This document shows positions 16,919-24,351 of a stretch of DNA of 64,000 bases, one piece after another. Position 1 is the stretch's first letter; each line of letters opens with the position of its first letter. Under the pieces are notes generated by a model. It did no database searches. It saw only the letters and a list, made by a program, of their open reading frames with translations, and was not told the DNA's origin. The translations under genes were made by a program, and so were the position numbers. The stretch comes from Thiomicrorhabdus sp965603495 (GTDB lineage Bacteria > Pseudomonadota > Gammaproteobacteria > Thiomicrospirales > Thiomicrospiraceae): assembly GCA_965603495.1 (NCBI GenBank), contig CBFDDF010000005.1, positions 62,001 through 126,000 on the forward strand, given 5' to 3'.

Positions 16919-16939
16919 TACAATGGGGTTCCCATTGTA
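16919..16939 (+). terminator. Hairpin after first flagellin
   Basis: TACAATGGG and CCCATTGTA pair around a GTT loop; no T run follows. Just before it, imperfect 12-bp arms starting at about 16858 and ending at about 16913 can form a larger structure. Both probably stabilise or end the flagellin mRNA. Confidence 0.5.
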
Positions 16940-17101
16940 GCAGTGACTGTCTATCTTGACCTGTAGGCATGTTATTGAAGCTGTTAATCAATATCTCAGG
17001 AAACAGCTGAAAAAAAGTTTTTTGTTGTGGCTAAGGCGGCATTCAAAAATAGTAGGAGACTCAATGTTGAGTTCTTTTTGGTCAAAAAAAGGAGATTTAT
17101 C

Positions 17102-18013
17102 ATGGCAATGGTAATCAATACAAATATGGCTTCCATAAATGCTCAGAATAGTTTGTCTCAAACTTCGAAGATGCAAGGTACGGCTATGGAGCGTTTAACT
17201 TCAGGCCTTAGAATCAACGGCGCTAGTGATGATGCTGCTGGTTTGGCTGTTGTGACAGGGATGGATACACAGGTTCGTGGTACTGATATGGCTATCAGAA
17301 ACGCAAACGATGGTATCAGTCTTTTACAAACGGTTGATGGTGCGACTGACGAAGTTGTTAGTATGTTGCAGCGTATGCGTGAATTGGGCATTCAGTCTAT
17401 GAACGGTACCTATAACTATGACAACCGAGTCCAAATGGATGCCGAGTTCGGTCAGCTACAGAGTGAAATTCAGCGTATCTCTGATACAACGAAATTCAAC
17501 GGTGCTAACATTATGAATGCTTCTAGTTTCTCTGTTTATACGGCTCAAAGTGTGAGTGGTGCGGCATCTGTTGGTTTCAGTACTGCTGCGAGTGGCTTAA
17601 AATTGCAGATTGGTTGGGAAACAGACAGTGCAAATCAGTTAAAAGTTGCTTTAATGAACTTTTCAACGCTTTCTGGTATTAATGCTGGAGTCCACCTTAC
17701 CAGTGGTCTGTCGAATTTTAGTGTGGCAGTGAGTTTAGCAAAAACTGCTATCTCTGCAATTGATGCGGATTTAGCTGCTATTAAAACGATGCGTGCAGCA
17801 TGGGGTTCTTTGCAGAACCGTTTAGATTTTACTGTGTCTAACTTGACTAACGTGAATGAAAACATCTCTGAATCTCGTTCTGGTATTCAAGATGCTGATT
17901 TTGCGAAAGAAAGTGCAAACTTAGCTCGAACACAGGTTCTACAGCAAGCAGGTATGAGCATGTTATCTCAAGCCAATGGTAATTCACAAAATGTTCTCTC
18001 TTTATTGAGATAA
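17102..18013 (+). CDS. fliC: Flagellin, copy 2
   Basis: Second filament subunit, 303 residues. The open frame extends upstream to 17027, but the ATG at 17102 preceded by AAAGGAG and followed by M-A-M-V-I-N-T-N-M-A-S-I-N-A is the true start by homology with copy 1. N- and C-terminal D0/D1 regions are conserved; the differences to copy 1 concentrate in residues about 160-230. No sigma-28 or sigma-54 site is obvious in the 267-bp gap before it, so it may depend on read-through from copy 1 or a diverged promoter. Two flagellins often form different parts of a polar filament. Confidence 0.95.
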   Translation: MAMVINTNMASINAQNSLSQTSKMQGTAMERLTSGLRINGASDDAAGLAVVTGMDTQVRGTDMAIRNANDGISLLQTVDGATDEVVSMLQRMRELGIQSMNGTYNYDNRVQMDAEFGQLQSEIQRISDTTKFNGANIMNASSFSVYTAQSVSGAASVGFSTAASGLKLQIGWETDSANQLKVALMNFSTLSGINAGVHLTSGLSNFSVAVSLAKTAISAIDADLAAIKTMRAAWGSLQNRLDFTVSNLTNVNENISESRSGIQDADFAKESANLARTQVLQQAGMSMLSQANGNSQNVLSLLR

Positions 18014-18028
18014 ACAGTGTGAACTTTT

Positions 18029-18064
18029 AAGGAGAGATGCAAATAATTGCTAGGTTCTCTCCTT
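18029..18064 (+). terminator. Hairpin after second flagellin
   Basis: AAGGAGAGA and TCTCTCCTT pair over an 18-base loop. A T run is missing, so it may serve mRNA stability as much as termination. Confidence 0.4.
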
Positions 18065-18222
18065 TAAGGGTGCTAATGGTATAATGATGTATAAGATGCT
18101 ACTGGGGCTGAGATAGATCAGCAGCGTTTTACATTATTAACCAAGGTTTGACAGAAGTCTTATTTAATGGTCAAATTTCGGTATATTTGTAGCGAAATAA
18201 TGTCATTAAAAAGGAGGTAATT

Positions 18223-18654
18223 ATGGATGTTAATAATATTCACAATTCAATCCAGGCTAAAACAGTTAGCTCTGGGTCTTCGGTTCGAGGTGACGCTGCA
18301 ACGGCTGTTTCATCTGCTGAAAAGCAGAGTGTTTCAAACGATGTGACGAAGGCTACTTTGTCGTCTTCGAGTGTGAGTGCCATCCCAGATGGAGTGGATA
18401 AGGTTTTAAGTCAGCTGAATGAGCAACTTGAGTCCTCTAAAAGTTATTTAAAGTTTGAAAAAGATGAAAGCAGCGAAAAACTGGTGTTTTTTATCAAAAA
18501 TAGTGAAACCGGAGAGACTATTCGCCAGGTTCCCACTAAAGAATTATTAGACATATCTAAAAATATTACTGAATATTTGGATATGGTGAGTAAGCCAGGT
18601 GTATCTGGCACCCCCTCTTTACCTGCTGGTTTAATAACAAATCAGGTTGTATAG
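18223..18654 (+). CDS. flaG: FlaG family protein
   Basis: A 143-residue protein of the FlaG family, small proteins encoded beside flagellin genes that influence filament length. The FlaG core lies at residues about 65-125: L-K-F-E-K-D-E followed by V-F-F-I-K-N-S-E-T-G-E-T-I-R-Q-V-P. The first 60 residues are Ser/Thr-rich and of low complexity. AAAAAGGAGG precedes the ATG. The upstream gap has a weak GG-N10-GC arrangement at about 18180-18193 and an extended -10-like TGGTATAAT at 18078-18085, neither strong enough to call. A clear terminator follows. Confidence 0.85.
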   Translation: MDVNNIHNSIQAKTVSSGSSVRGDAATAVSSAEKQSVSNDVTKATLSSSSVSAIPDGVDKVLSQLNEQLESSKSYLKFEKDESSEKLVFFIKNSETGETIRQVPTKELLDISKNITEYLDMVSKPGVSGTPSLPAGLITNQVV

Positions 18655-18680
18655 AGGCTACAAGTTTCCCTTGTGTGTTT

Positions 18681-18705
18681 AGCGGCCTTTCTGGTCGCTT
18701 TTTTT
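18681..18705 (+). terminator. Intrinsic terminator after flaG
   Basis: AGCGGCC and GGTCGCT pair (one G-T) around TTTCT and run directly into seven T. Confidence 0.8.
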
Positions 18706-18720
18706 ATTTCCGCAGTTTTC

Positions 18721-18747
18721 TAAAGAATTTCCTGTTTAAGCCGATAT
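18721..18747 (+). promoter_or_regulatory. Sigma-28 promoter of fliD
   Basis: TAAA at 18721-18724, exactly 15 bases, then GCCGATAT at 18740-18747. It is 15 bases upstream of a sigma-54 site serving the same gene. Confidence 0.8.
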
Positions 18748-18761
18748 ACCTTATATAAGCT

Positions 18762-18778
18762 TTGGCACTCTTAGTGCT
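18762..18778 (+). promoter_or_regulatory. Sigma-54 promoter of fliD
   Basis: TTGGCACTCTTAGTGCT matches the -24/-12 consensus with GG-N10-GC spacing. The start is expected near 18789, with a leader of about 38 nt. Confidence 0.75.
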
Positions 18779-18826
18779 AATAAATCATAATATATATAAC
18801 TGAATGTTCTGACCAGGAGCAAAATC

Positions 18827-21172
18827 ATGGCAAATGAGATAGGTTCAACTCTTCTAAATTCGTTAACCAAAAGTACTTTTGATATTGGCAATATGGCCAC
18901 TGTATTAGCAGAGTCAGGGGTTGCTGGGCCTCGAGCAATTGTTGAGAGAGGTCAAGTCAAGGCAACCACCGAGCTAGATGCTTTAGGTTTTTTAGAACAA
19001 AATTTAACCGCCTTTAACAGTTATTTGTCGGATTTGTCTGGTCCAAGCTTGTTTCAATCACGAGAAGCGACCTCATCGAATGATTCGATTATTTCGGTGA
19101 CGGCGTCAGAAGGTACTGCGCAAGGTGTATACAGTGTGGAATCTAAGCAGTTGGCTCAGTCGCATACTATGGTGGTCAATAAGTCTTATGGTTCTCCTTA
19201 TGACAATATTTCAAACGGTACTCTAAGCATTGACGTGGCAGGACAAACGCACAATATTGTGGTGGATGCGACCAATGATACTTTGGAGGGTTTGCAAAAA
19301 TTCATTAACAACGGTGATTTCGGTGTTACAGCCTCGGTCGTTAATAATGGTGGTGCTTATCAGATGATGTTTACTTCAAGCCAGTCTGGCGCATCAGGTG
19401 AGATTGCTGTGTCGGGATTGGCTGATTTCGATGGTGCAGGGCTTACCACGACAGCTGAAGCTCAAGATGCGGTGATGGTTATCAATGGTTTGGAGATTTC
19501 AAATAATTCGAATACCTTTGACGAGGTGATTGACGGGCTTTCATTCCAATTGAACTCTGTTGCAGTTGGCCAAACGAATTCTATTAATGTGGCAAATGAT
19601 TCAGAAACGGTGGTTGATACCGTTAAGAGTTTGGTTGATGTTTACAATCAATTAAACACGATATTTGATGAGATGGGCAGTTATGATTCTGGTGATTTGA
19701 CGACAGAAGAGTTGGCGTCAGAAGAATATAAGTTTTATGGTGATTTGGCGGGTAATAATATTTTAAGACAAGTTCGTTCAGATTTAAGGCAGGCTTTTTC
19801 AGGTTCGGTTTCAAATGTCTCAAGTAATTATGATTCACTAGGTGTTGTAGGTCTATCGATCAGCTATGAAGGCGTTATGGAGCTGGATGAGACGAAATTT
19901 AGACAAGTGGCGACAACGAATATGGATGCGTTGTCGAGTTTGTTTTCTAAGTCAGGCACTGCAGATGATACGTTGATTAATGTGCTTGGCGGTAATGAAA
20001 ATACACAGACCGGCCAGTATGCAATTAACATTACGCAGCTTGCGGAAAGAGCCACTATTACAGCAGATGGCGCAGCAACGGTTACTACGGATGAGCAGGT
20101 CGAGGGTGCTCGAGTGACTAATGGCACAAGTGCTGTGGTTTTAGACTCCAGCGCCTTTTTGGATATCTCTCTGAATGGCGGAGCTTCTCAGTTGGTTGAT
20201 CTATCTGCCTTGGCTAATACTTATAATACCAAAGACGATATGGTCGCAGCGATTCAAACTGAAATAGATGCCGTTTTTGGTGTCAATCAAATGTCTATCA
20301 ACTATGATGTCAGTCAGTCTAGATTTGAAATTGCAGCAGATGCGGGTCGTGGCTCGGTAGATATTGTGGCTGTCGGTAATATGGATAATCAAGGTTTTAC
20401 GACGGGTAATACCTATGCTGGAATAGGCTTGATTGATCTTTCAGCCGCGGATTCTACTTTTGACGTTAAGGTGGATGACTCGATTACAAGCTCAGTCACG
20501 GTTCAGATGGGGCGCTATACCTTGGATGAGTTGGCAAGTAAGATGACCTCAAGTATTAATTCGAATTCTGATGTGCAGGCATCGGGTAACTCAGTAAGCG
20601 TTTCTTCTGATGGTTCTGCTTTAACGATTGCTTCTAGAAGATTTGGAGGTGTTTCTGCGGTTGAGTTGACAAACTTTTCGGCAAGTTTTGCCAACTCGGG
20701 CTTTACGACTGATCAGTTGGATACTGGTTTGAGTGTGGATGGTACCATTACAACGGCTAGCGGAGTGCTTAATTTGGGTGCTTATGCCAGCTCTGAAGAT
20801 GGTCGAAAGATTAATATTAGTGACTACGCCGTTATTAATGGAGAGGATGCCGAGGTTCGAGGCTTACAGCTAGAGATATTGGGTGGCGTCTTAGGTGCTC
20901 GTGGAAATGTTAATTTTACACAGGGCTTTGCGAGTAAAGCTGAGGAGTCCATTCTGAATTTGTTTGATGAAGATACAGGTCTGCTTGTACGAAGAATGGA
21001 TTATTTGAATGTAAGGCTTGATGAGTATGATGAAAAAACTACGAAGCTTGATGTGCGTTATGAAAAGCTTGAATTAAAGTATCGTTTACAATTTTCAATG
21101 TTGCAGTCGTTAATGTCTAGTTCTGAAGCAACTCGGAATCAGTTGAGTGCTCAGTTTAGTAATAATAATTAA
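18827..21172 (+). CDS. fliD: Flagellar filament cap protein FliD, long form
   Basis: Pentameric or hexameric cap that folds flagellin at the filament tip. The N-terminal FliD domain covers about residues 10-120 (S-L-F-Q-S-R-E-A-T-S-S-N, G-V-Y-S-V-E-S-K-Q-L-A-Q). The C-terminal FliD domain ends with coiled coil L-N-V-R-L-D-E-Y-D-E-K and S-M-L-Q-S-L-M-S-S. At 781 residues it is about 300 longer than most FliD proteins. The extra length lies after residue 380, where G-Q-Y-A-I-N-I-T-Q-L-A-E-R repeats the pattern of the N-terminal G-V-Y-S-V-E-S-K-Q-L-A-Q, so internal duplication of an outward-facing domain is likely. GACCAGGAGC precedes the ATG; both sigma-28 and sigma-54 promoters lie upstream. 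Confidence 0.93.
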   Translation: MANEIGSTLLNSLTKSTFDIGNMATVLAESGVAGPRAIVERGQVKATTELDALGFLEQNLTAFNSYLSDLSGPSLFQSREATSSNDSIISVTASEGTAQGVYSVESKQLAQSHTMVVNKSYGSPYDNISNGTLSIDVAGQTHNIVVDATNDTLEGLQKFINNGDFGVTASVVNNGGAYQMMFTSSQSGASGEIAVSGLADFDGAGLTTTAEAQDAVMVINGLEISNNSNTFDEVIDGLSFQLNSVAVGQTNSINVANDSETVVDTVKSLVDVYNQLNTIFDEMGSYDSGDLTTEELASEEYKFYGDLAGNNILRQVRSDLRQAFSGSVSNVSSNYDSLGVVGLSISYEGVMELDETKFRQVATTNMDALSSLFSKSGTADDTLINVLGGNENTQTGQYAINITQLAERATITADGAATVTTDEQVEGARVTNGTSAVVLDSSAFLDISLNGGASQLVDLSALANTYNTKDDMVAAIQTEIDAVFGVNQMSINYDVSQSRFEIAADAGRGSVDIVAVGNMDNQGFTTGNTYAGIGLIDLSAADSTFDVKVDDSITSSVTVQMGRYTLDELASKMTSSINSNSDVQASGNSVSVSSDGSALTIASRRFGGVSAVELTNFSASFANSGFTTDQLDTGLSVDGTITTASGVLNLGAYASSEDGRKINISDYAVINGEDAEVRGLQLEILGGVLGARGNVNFTQGFASKAEESILNLFDEDTGLLVRRMDYLNVRLDEYDEKTTKLDVRYEKLELKYRLQFSMLQSLMSSSEATRNQLSAQFSNNN

Positions 21173-21184
21173 GTAATCGCATAA

Positions 21185-21210
21185 TTGTCCATCCAAAACA
21201 AAATGGACAA
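21185..21210 (+). terminator. Hairpin between fliD and fliS
   Basis: TTGTCCAT and ATGGACAA pair around a 10-base A-rich loop. Without a T run it is more likely an mRNA processing or attenuation hairpin than a full terminator. Confidence 0.4.
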
Positions 21211-21227
21211 ATAAGGAAAATAAAAGT

Positions 21228-21662
21228 ATGAATATGTCTATGGGAAAGCAATTTGCAAAGCAGTATGCAAATAACTATGTTGAGACCATTGTGTCAGAAG
21301 CAAGTCCACATAAGCTCATTCAGATGTTGTATGAAGGAGTAATCAAAAATATTAGAATTACTAAAGTCTTTATTCAACAAAAAAATTACGAAAAGAAAGC
21401 CGAGCATGTCAATAAGGCATTATCGATTTTGATGACCTTACGAGAAGGCGTTGATCTGGATAAGGGGGGCGATGTTGCCCAGAATTTATACGCGCTTTAT
21501 GATTATTGTTATCGTCAGTTGGTAAGAGCCTCTATAAGTGATGATGTAAAACTTGTTGATGAGGTCTTTGAATATCTTACAGATTTACATGATGCGTGGG
21601 CGCAGATGCCTGACACTTATAAAAGTTTGAGCACAGAACAGATTCAAAGGCTAAGTGAATAA
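21228..21662 (+). CDS. fliS: Flagellin export chaperone FliS
   Basis: Cytoplasmic chaperone that caps the flagellin C-terminal helix before export. The 144 residues show the helical FliS pattern: Y-A-N-N-Y-V-E-T-I-V near residue 13, A-S-P-H-K-L-I-Q-M-L-Y-E-G at 26, and the long helices with N-K-A-L-S-I-L-M-T-L-R-E-G-V-D. AAGGAAAAT precedes the ATG. It overlaps the next gene by one base. Confidence 0.93.
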   Translation: MNMSMGKQFAKQYANNYVETIVSEASPHKLIQMLYEGVIKNIRITKVFIQQKNYEKKAEHVNKALSILMTLREGVDLDKGGDVAQNLYALYDYCYRQLVRASISDDVKLVDEVFEYLTDLHDAWAQMPDTYKSLSTEQIQRLSE

Positions 21663-21961
21663 TGGATGCATTGTCATTTGTAAAAATTAAGTTGTTAGCC
21701 GATTCCAAAAATATTGTGAACTGCGTCCAAAATGAGGATTGGATAAAGTTTACAGGCTTAAACGCTAGTTTTCAGACCTGCTTTGAAGAAAATCAACAGT
21801 TGTTTGGAGAACAGTTAAATGACATCTTGCCAGAGCTTTTGGCCGATAATAAATTGGTTCAAAGTTTGATTGAAAAAGCCATGAAAGATACCTCATCTGC
21901 GTATACGGCTCAGTTAAACAATGTTAAAAGCATCAAGAAATACTTAAAAGGTTCTGTTTAG
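21662..21961 (+). CDS. Probable FliT-like chaperone
   Basis: A 99-residue helical protein starting in the TAATG overlap with fliS, so it is translationally coupled to it. Sequence similarity to known FliT is too low to see by eye, but size, helical character (L-L-A-D-S-K-N-I-V, L-I-E-K-A-M-K-D-T-S) and the fliD-fliS-X position are those of FliT, the chaperone for FliD. The function is therefore inferred from context. Confidence 0.6.
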   Translation: MDALSFVKIKLLADSKNIVNCVQNEDWIKFTGLNASFQTCFEENQQLFGEQLNDILPELLADNKLVQSLIEKAMKDTSSAYTAQLNNVKSIKKYLKGSV

Positions 21962-21982
21962 AAGTTACTTGAAGTTGCCAAG

Positions 21983-22012
21983 TTTTTGACAATCGTCAAA
22001 AAACCGTATAAC
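21983..22012 (+). promoter_or_regulatory. Likely fleQ promoter with overlapping operator
   Basis: TTGACA (21986-21991) and TATAAC (22007-22012) form a sigma-70-like pair with a short 15-base spacer. The -35 box is part of the inverted repeat TTTTTGAC-AATC-GTCAAAAA (21983-22002), which could be a binding site for a regulator, possibly FleQ itself. Confidence 0.45.
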
Positions 22013-22048
22013 GTACGTCTTCAAAGTCTAAAACTAAATGGCGGCTAG

Positions 22049-23185
22049 ATGTCTCAAGATATTTTCTCCTCTCTCGTTGGCGATGGTCCAGCGATGCAGC
22101 AAGTCAAAAAACTTATCCAACAAGTTGCGCAAACGGATGCTACCGTCTTGATTCTAGGTGAATCGGGTACGGGTAAAGAAGTGGTTGCTCAGGCGTTGCA
22201 TAACGTTTCTAGTCGTTCTCAAAGGGCTTTTATTCCTATTAACTGTGGCGCAATTCCCGGTGAGTTGTTAGAAAGTGAATTGTTTGGCCATGAAAAGGGG
22301 GCTTTTACTGGAGCGATCACCGCTCGTAAAGGCCGTTTTGAAATGGCTGAAAAAGGCACTATCTTTTTGGATGAAATTGGCGATATGCCTTTGCCAATGC
22401 AGGTTAAGTTGTTGCGAGTCTTGCAAGAACGTATGTATGAAAGAGTCGGCGGTAATAAAAGTTTTCAATGTGATATCCGTGTTATTGCGGCAACGCACAG
22501 AAATTTGGAAGAGACGATTGAGGCAGGAGATTTCCGAGAAGATCTATTTTATCGTTTAAACGTCTTTCCAATAGAGATGCCCTCTTTGCGTGAACGTCCA
22601 GAAGATATTGAGTCCCTATTAGATTTCATGTTTAACAAAATTCATGAAGCCGGTCGCAAAATTCCAACCCTCACTGAAAAGGCTTTAATGACATTACAGC
22701 ACTATAGTTGGCCTGGTAATGTGCGTGAGTTGGGGAACTTGGTGGAACGGTTATCAATCTTATTCCCAGGGCTGGTTGTCGATTATGAAGATTTACCTAG
22801 AAAGTATCAGATTGAGTTGCCGGATGGTGCACAGTTAGTTCAAGCTGCGCTTTTGCCAGAAAGCAGTCAACAAGCGACTATAGTAAAAACGGAAGAAATA
22901 ACTTCTTCAGAACCGCAAAAAGCGAATGACATTAATGTTTCGGCCAGTGTTTCGATGGGTGGTACGGAAGGGTTGGACGCAGAAACGCCTGTACGACTCT
23001 CATTGGATAGTAGCCCTAGCTTAGATGAGGGTTTAGATTTGAAATCCTATTTAGTGGAGATGGAGGTGCAGTTGATTCAAAAAGCACTTTCACAGACAGA
23101 CGGAAATGTTTCTCAAGCGGCTAAATTATTACAGACCAATCGAACCACGTTGGTCGAGAAGATTCGCAAATACGAGTTAGTTTAA
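22049..23185 (+). CDS. fleQ: FleQ-type sigma-54 activator, no receiver domain
   Basis: Master activator of sigma-54 flagellar genes. The 378 residues start almost directly with the AAA+ domain: Walker A G-E-S-G-T-G-K-E at 37-44, the sigma-54 contact loop G-A-F-T-G-A-I, Walker B F-L-D-E-I-G-D, and R-E-D-L-F-Y-R-L-N-V-F-P. A Fis-type helix-turn-helix ends the protein (V-S-Q-A-A-K-L-L-Q-T-N-R-T-T-L-V-E-K). FleQ/FlrA proteins are usually about 480-490 residues with an N-terminal FleQ domain of about 120 residues; that domain is missing and the 87-bp upstream gap cannot hold it. The segment I-F-S-S-L-V-G at 5-11 aligns with L-F-R-S-L-V-G of Pseudomonas FleQ. Between AAA+ and HTH is a long polar linker (about 265-325). 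Confidence 0.85.
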   Translation: MSQDIFSSLVGDGPAMQQVKKLIQQVAQTDATVLILGESGTGKEVVAQALHNVSSRSQRAFIPINCGAIPGELLESELFGHEKGAFTGAITARKGRFEMAEKGTIFLDEIGDMPLPMQVKLLRVLQERMYERVGGNKSFQCDIRVIAATHRNLEETIEAGDFREDLFYRLNVFPIEMPSLRERPEDIESLLDFMFNKIHEAGRKIPTLTEKALMTLQHYSWPGNVRELGNLVERLSILFPGLVVDYEDLPRKYQIELPDGAQLVQAALLPESSQQATIVKTEEITSSEPQKANDINVSASVSMGGTEGLDAETPVRLSLDSSPSLDEGLDLKSYLVEMEVQLIQKALSQTDGNVSQAAKLLQTNRTTLVEKIRKYELV

Positions 23186-23202
23186 CTCTCGGGTGTTTAG
23201 CA

Positions 23203-24351
23203 GTGTTAAATCAAATTGAACAAGATCGTCTAAAAGAGCTGGAACAAGCATTTGAGTTGTTTAATGCCACTTCTTTGCAGTTAACCAACGCTTACGATGC
23301 CTTGCAGGGGCAGGTAGTGCATCTGCAAGCGCAGCTGGCGCAGAGTGATAAGGAAAAACGTCGAGTTGCTGATCGTTTAAGTCGTTTACTAGATTTATTG
23401 CCTGCGGGTGTGATCGTGTTGAATGCCCATAATATGGTTGTTGAAATGAATCCCAGTGCTGAAGCGATTCTTGGCAGGGATGCATTAGGTCGAGATTGGG
23501 ATATTGTGGTATTGAATGTCTTTTTACTCAGCAATGATGCGGGTGAATTGACGACGCATGATGAGATTGTCTATCAATTGTCCGAAACTTTGCTAGATGA
23601 AACTTCAGGTAAGATTTTACTGATTCAAGACGTCACGTCCGCACGCCACTTGCAAGAACACGTCAGTCGTCATCAGCGGTTACATTCGATGGGAGAAATG
23701 GCCGCCTCTCTCGCACATCAAATTCGTACCCCTTTATCTTCCGCATTGCTCTATGTTTCGCAAATGAACTCTGAGAGTTTAGATGATAAAAAGCGCGAGA
23801 AATTTGTCGGTAAGGCTTTGAACAGTTTGCACCATCTGGAAGGCTTGGTGAAGGATATGTTGCAGTACGCTCGTGGTGGTAAGGGGAGTGAGCAACGTAT
23901 AGAGCTGACAGACTTGATTAAGGAGCTTGGGCAGAGCGTTGAGCCGCAAGTCAAGCGCTCAGAAAGTAAGATTAAGTTTGATTCTTTTTTACCCGGGATG
24001 GTGGTTATGGGTGACAAGGATGCTTTAATGACGGCAATGCAAAATCTAATCGGTAATGCGATTGATATCATTGGTCAGCATGCTGACATCCAAGTGACGG
24101 TCAATAAGGTCACTAATGATAAGGTTGATTTGGTCATTAGTGACAATGGTCCAGGCATTGATGCGGATTTATTGGAAAAAATATTTGAGCCTTTTTATAC
24201 CAAACGTGCGCGAGGAACTGGATTGGGTCTGGCAGTGGTTAGAGCCATTGCAGAAGCACATGGTGGCAAAGCTTGGGTCAAATCTATTCCGGGTTTTGGT
24301 TCTAAATTTGGCATCCGATTACCATTGGCAGCAATTAAGGAAATAGCATGA
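23203..24351 (+). CDS. fleS: Flagellar sensor kinase FleS
   Basis: Cytosolic histidine kinase that phosphorylates FleR. The 382 residues have no membrane segment. An N-terminal coiled coil (residues about 5-60) is followed by a PAS-type domain (L-L-P-A-G-V-I-V-L-N-A, residues about 65-140), the H-box S-L-A-H-Q-I-R-T-P-L-S-S, the N-box M-Q-N-L-I-G-N-A, and G boxes D-N-G-P-G-I-D and G-T-G-L-G-L-A-V. The start is a GTG with a weak ribosome site, 17 bases after fleQ. The stop overlaps fleR by four bases. Confidence 0.9.
   Translation: MLNQIEQDRLKELEQAFELFNATSLQLTNAYDALQGQVVHLQAQLAQSDKEKRRVADRLSRLLDLLPAGVIVLNAHNMVVEMNPSAEAILGRDALGRDWDIVVLNVFLLSNDAGELTTHDEIVYQLSETLLDETSGKILLIQDVTSARHLQEHVSRHQRLHSMGEMAASLAHQIRTPLSSALLYVSQMNSESLDDKKREKFVGKALNSLHHLEGLVKDMLQYARGGKGSEQRIELTDLIKELGQSVEPQVKRSESKIKFDSFLPGMVVMGDKDALMTAMQNLIGNAIDIIGQHADIQVTVNKVTNDKVDLVISDNGPGIDADLLEKIFEPFYTKRARGTGLGLAVVRAIAEAHGGKAWVKSIPGFGSKFGIRLPLAAIKEIA

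Noticed and set aside
17027..17101. N-terminal extension of the second flagellin
   Set aside because: The ATG at 17102 has AAAGGAG and aligns with all flagellin starts; the upstream codons are leader sequence.
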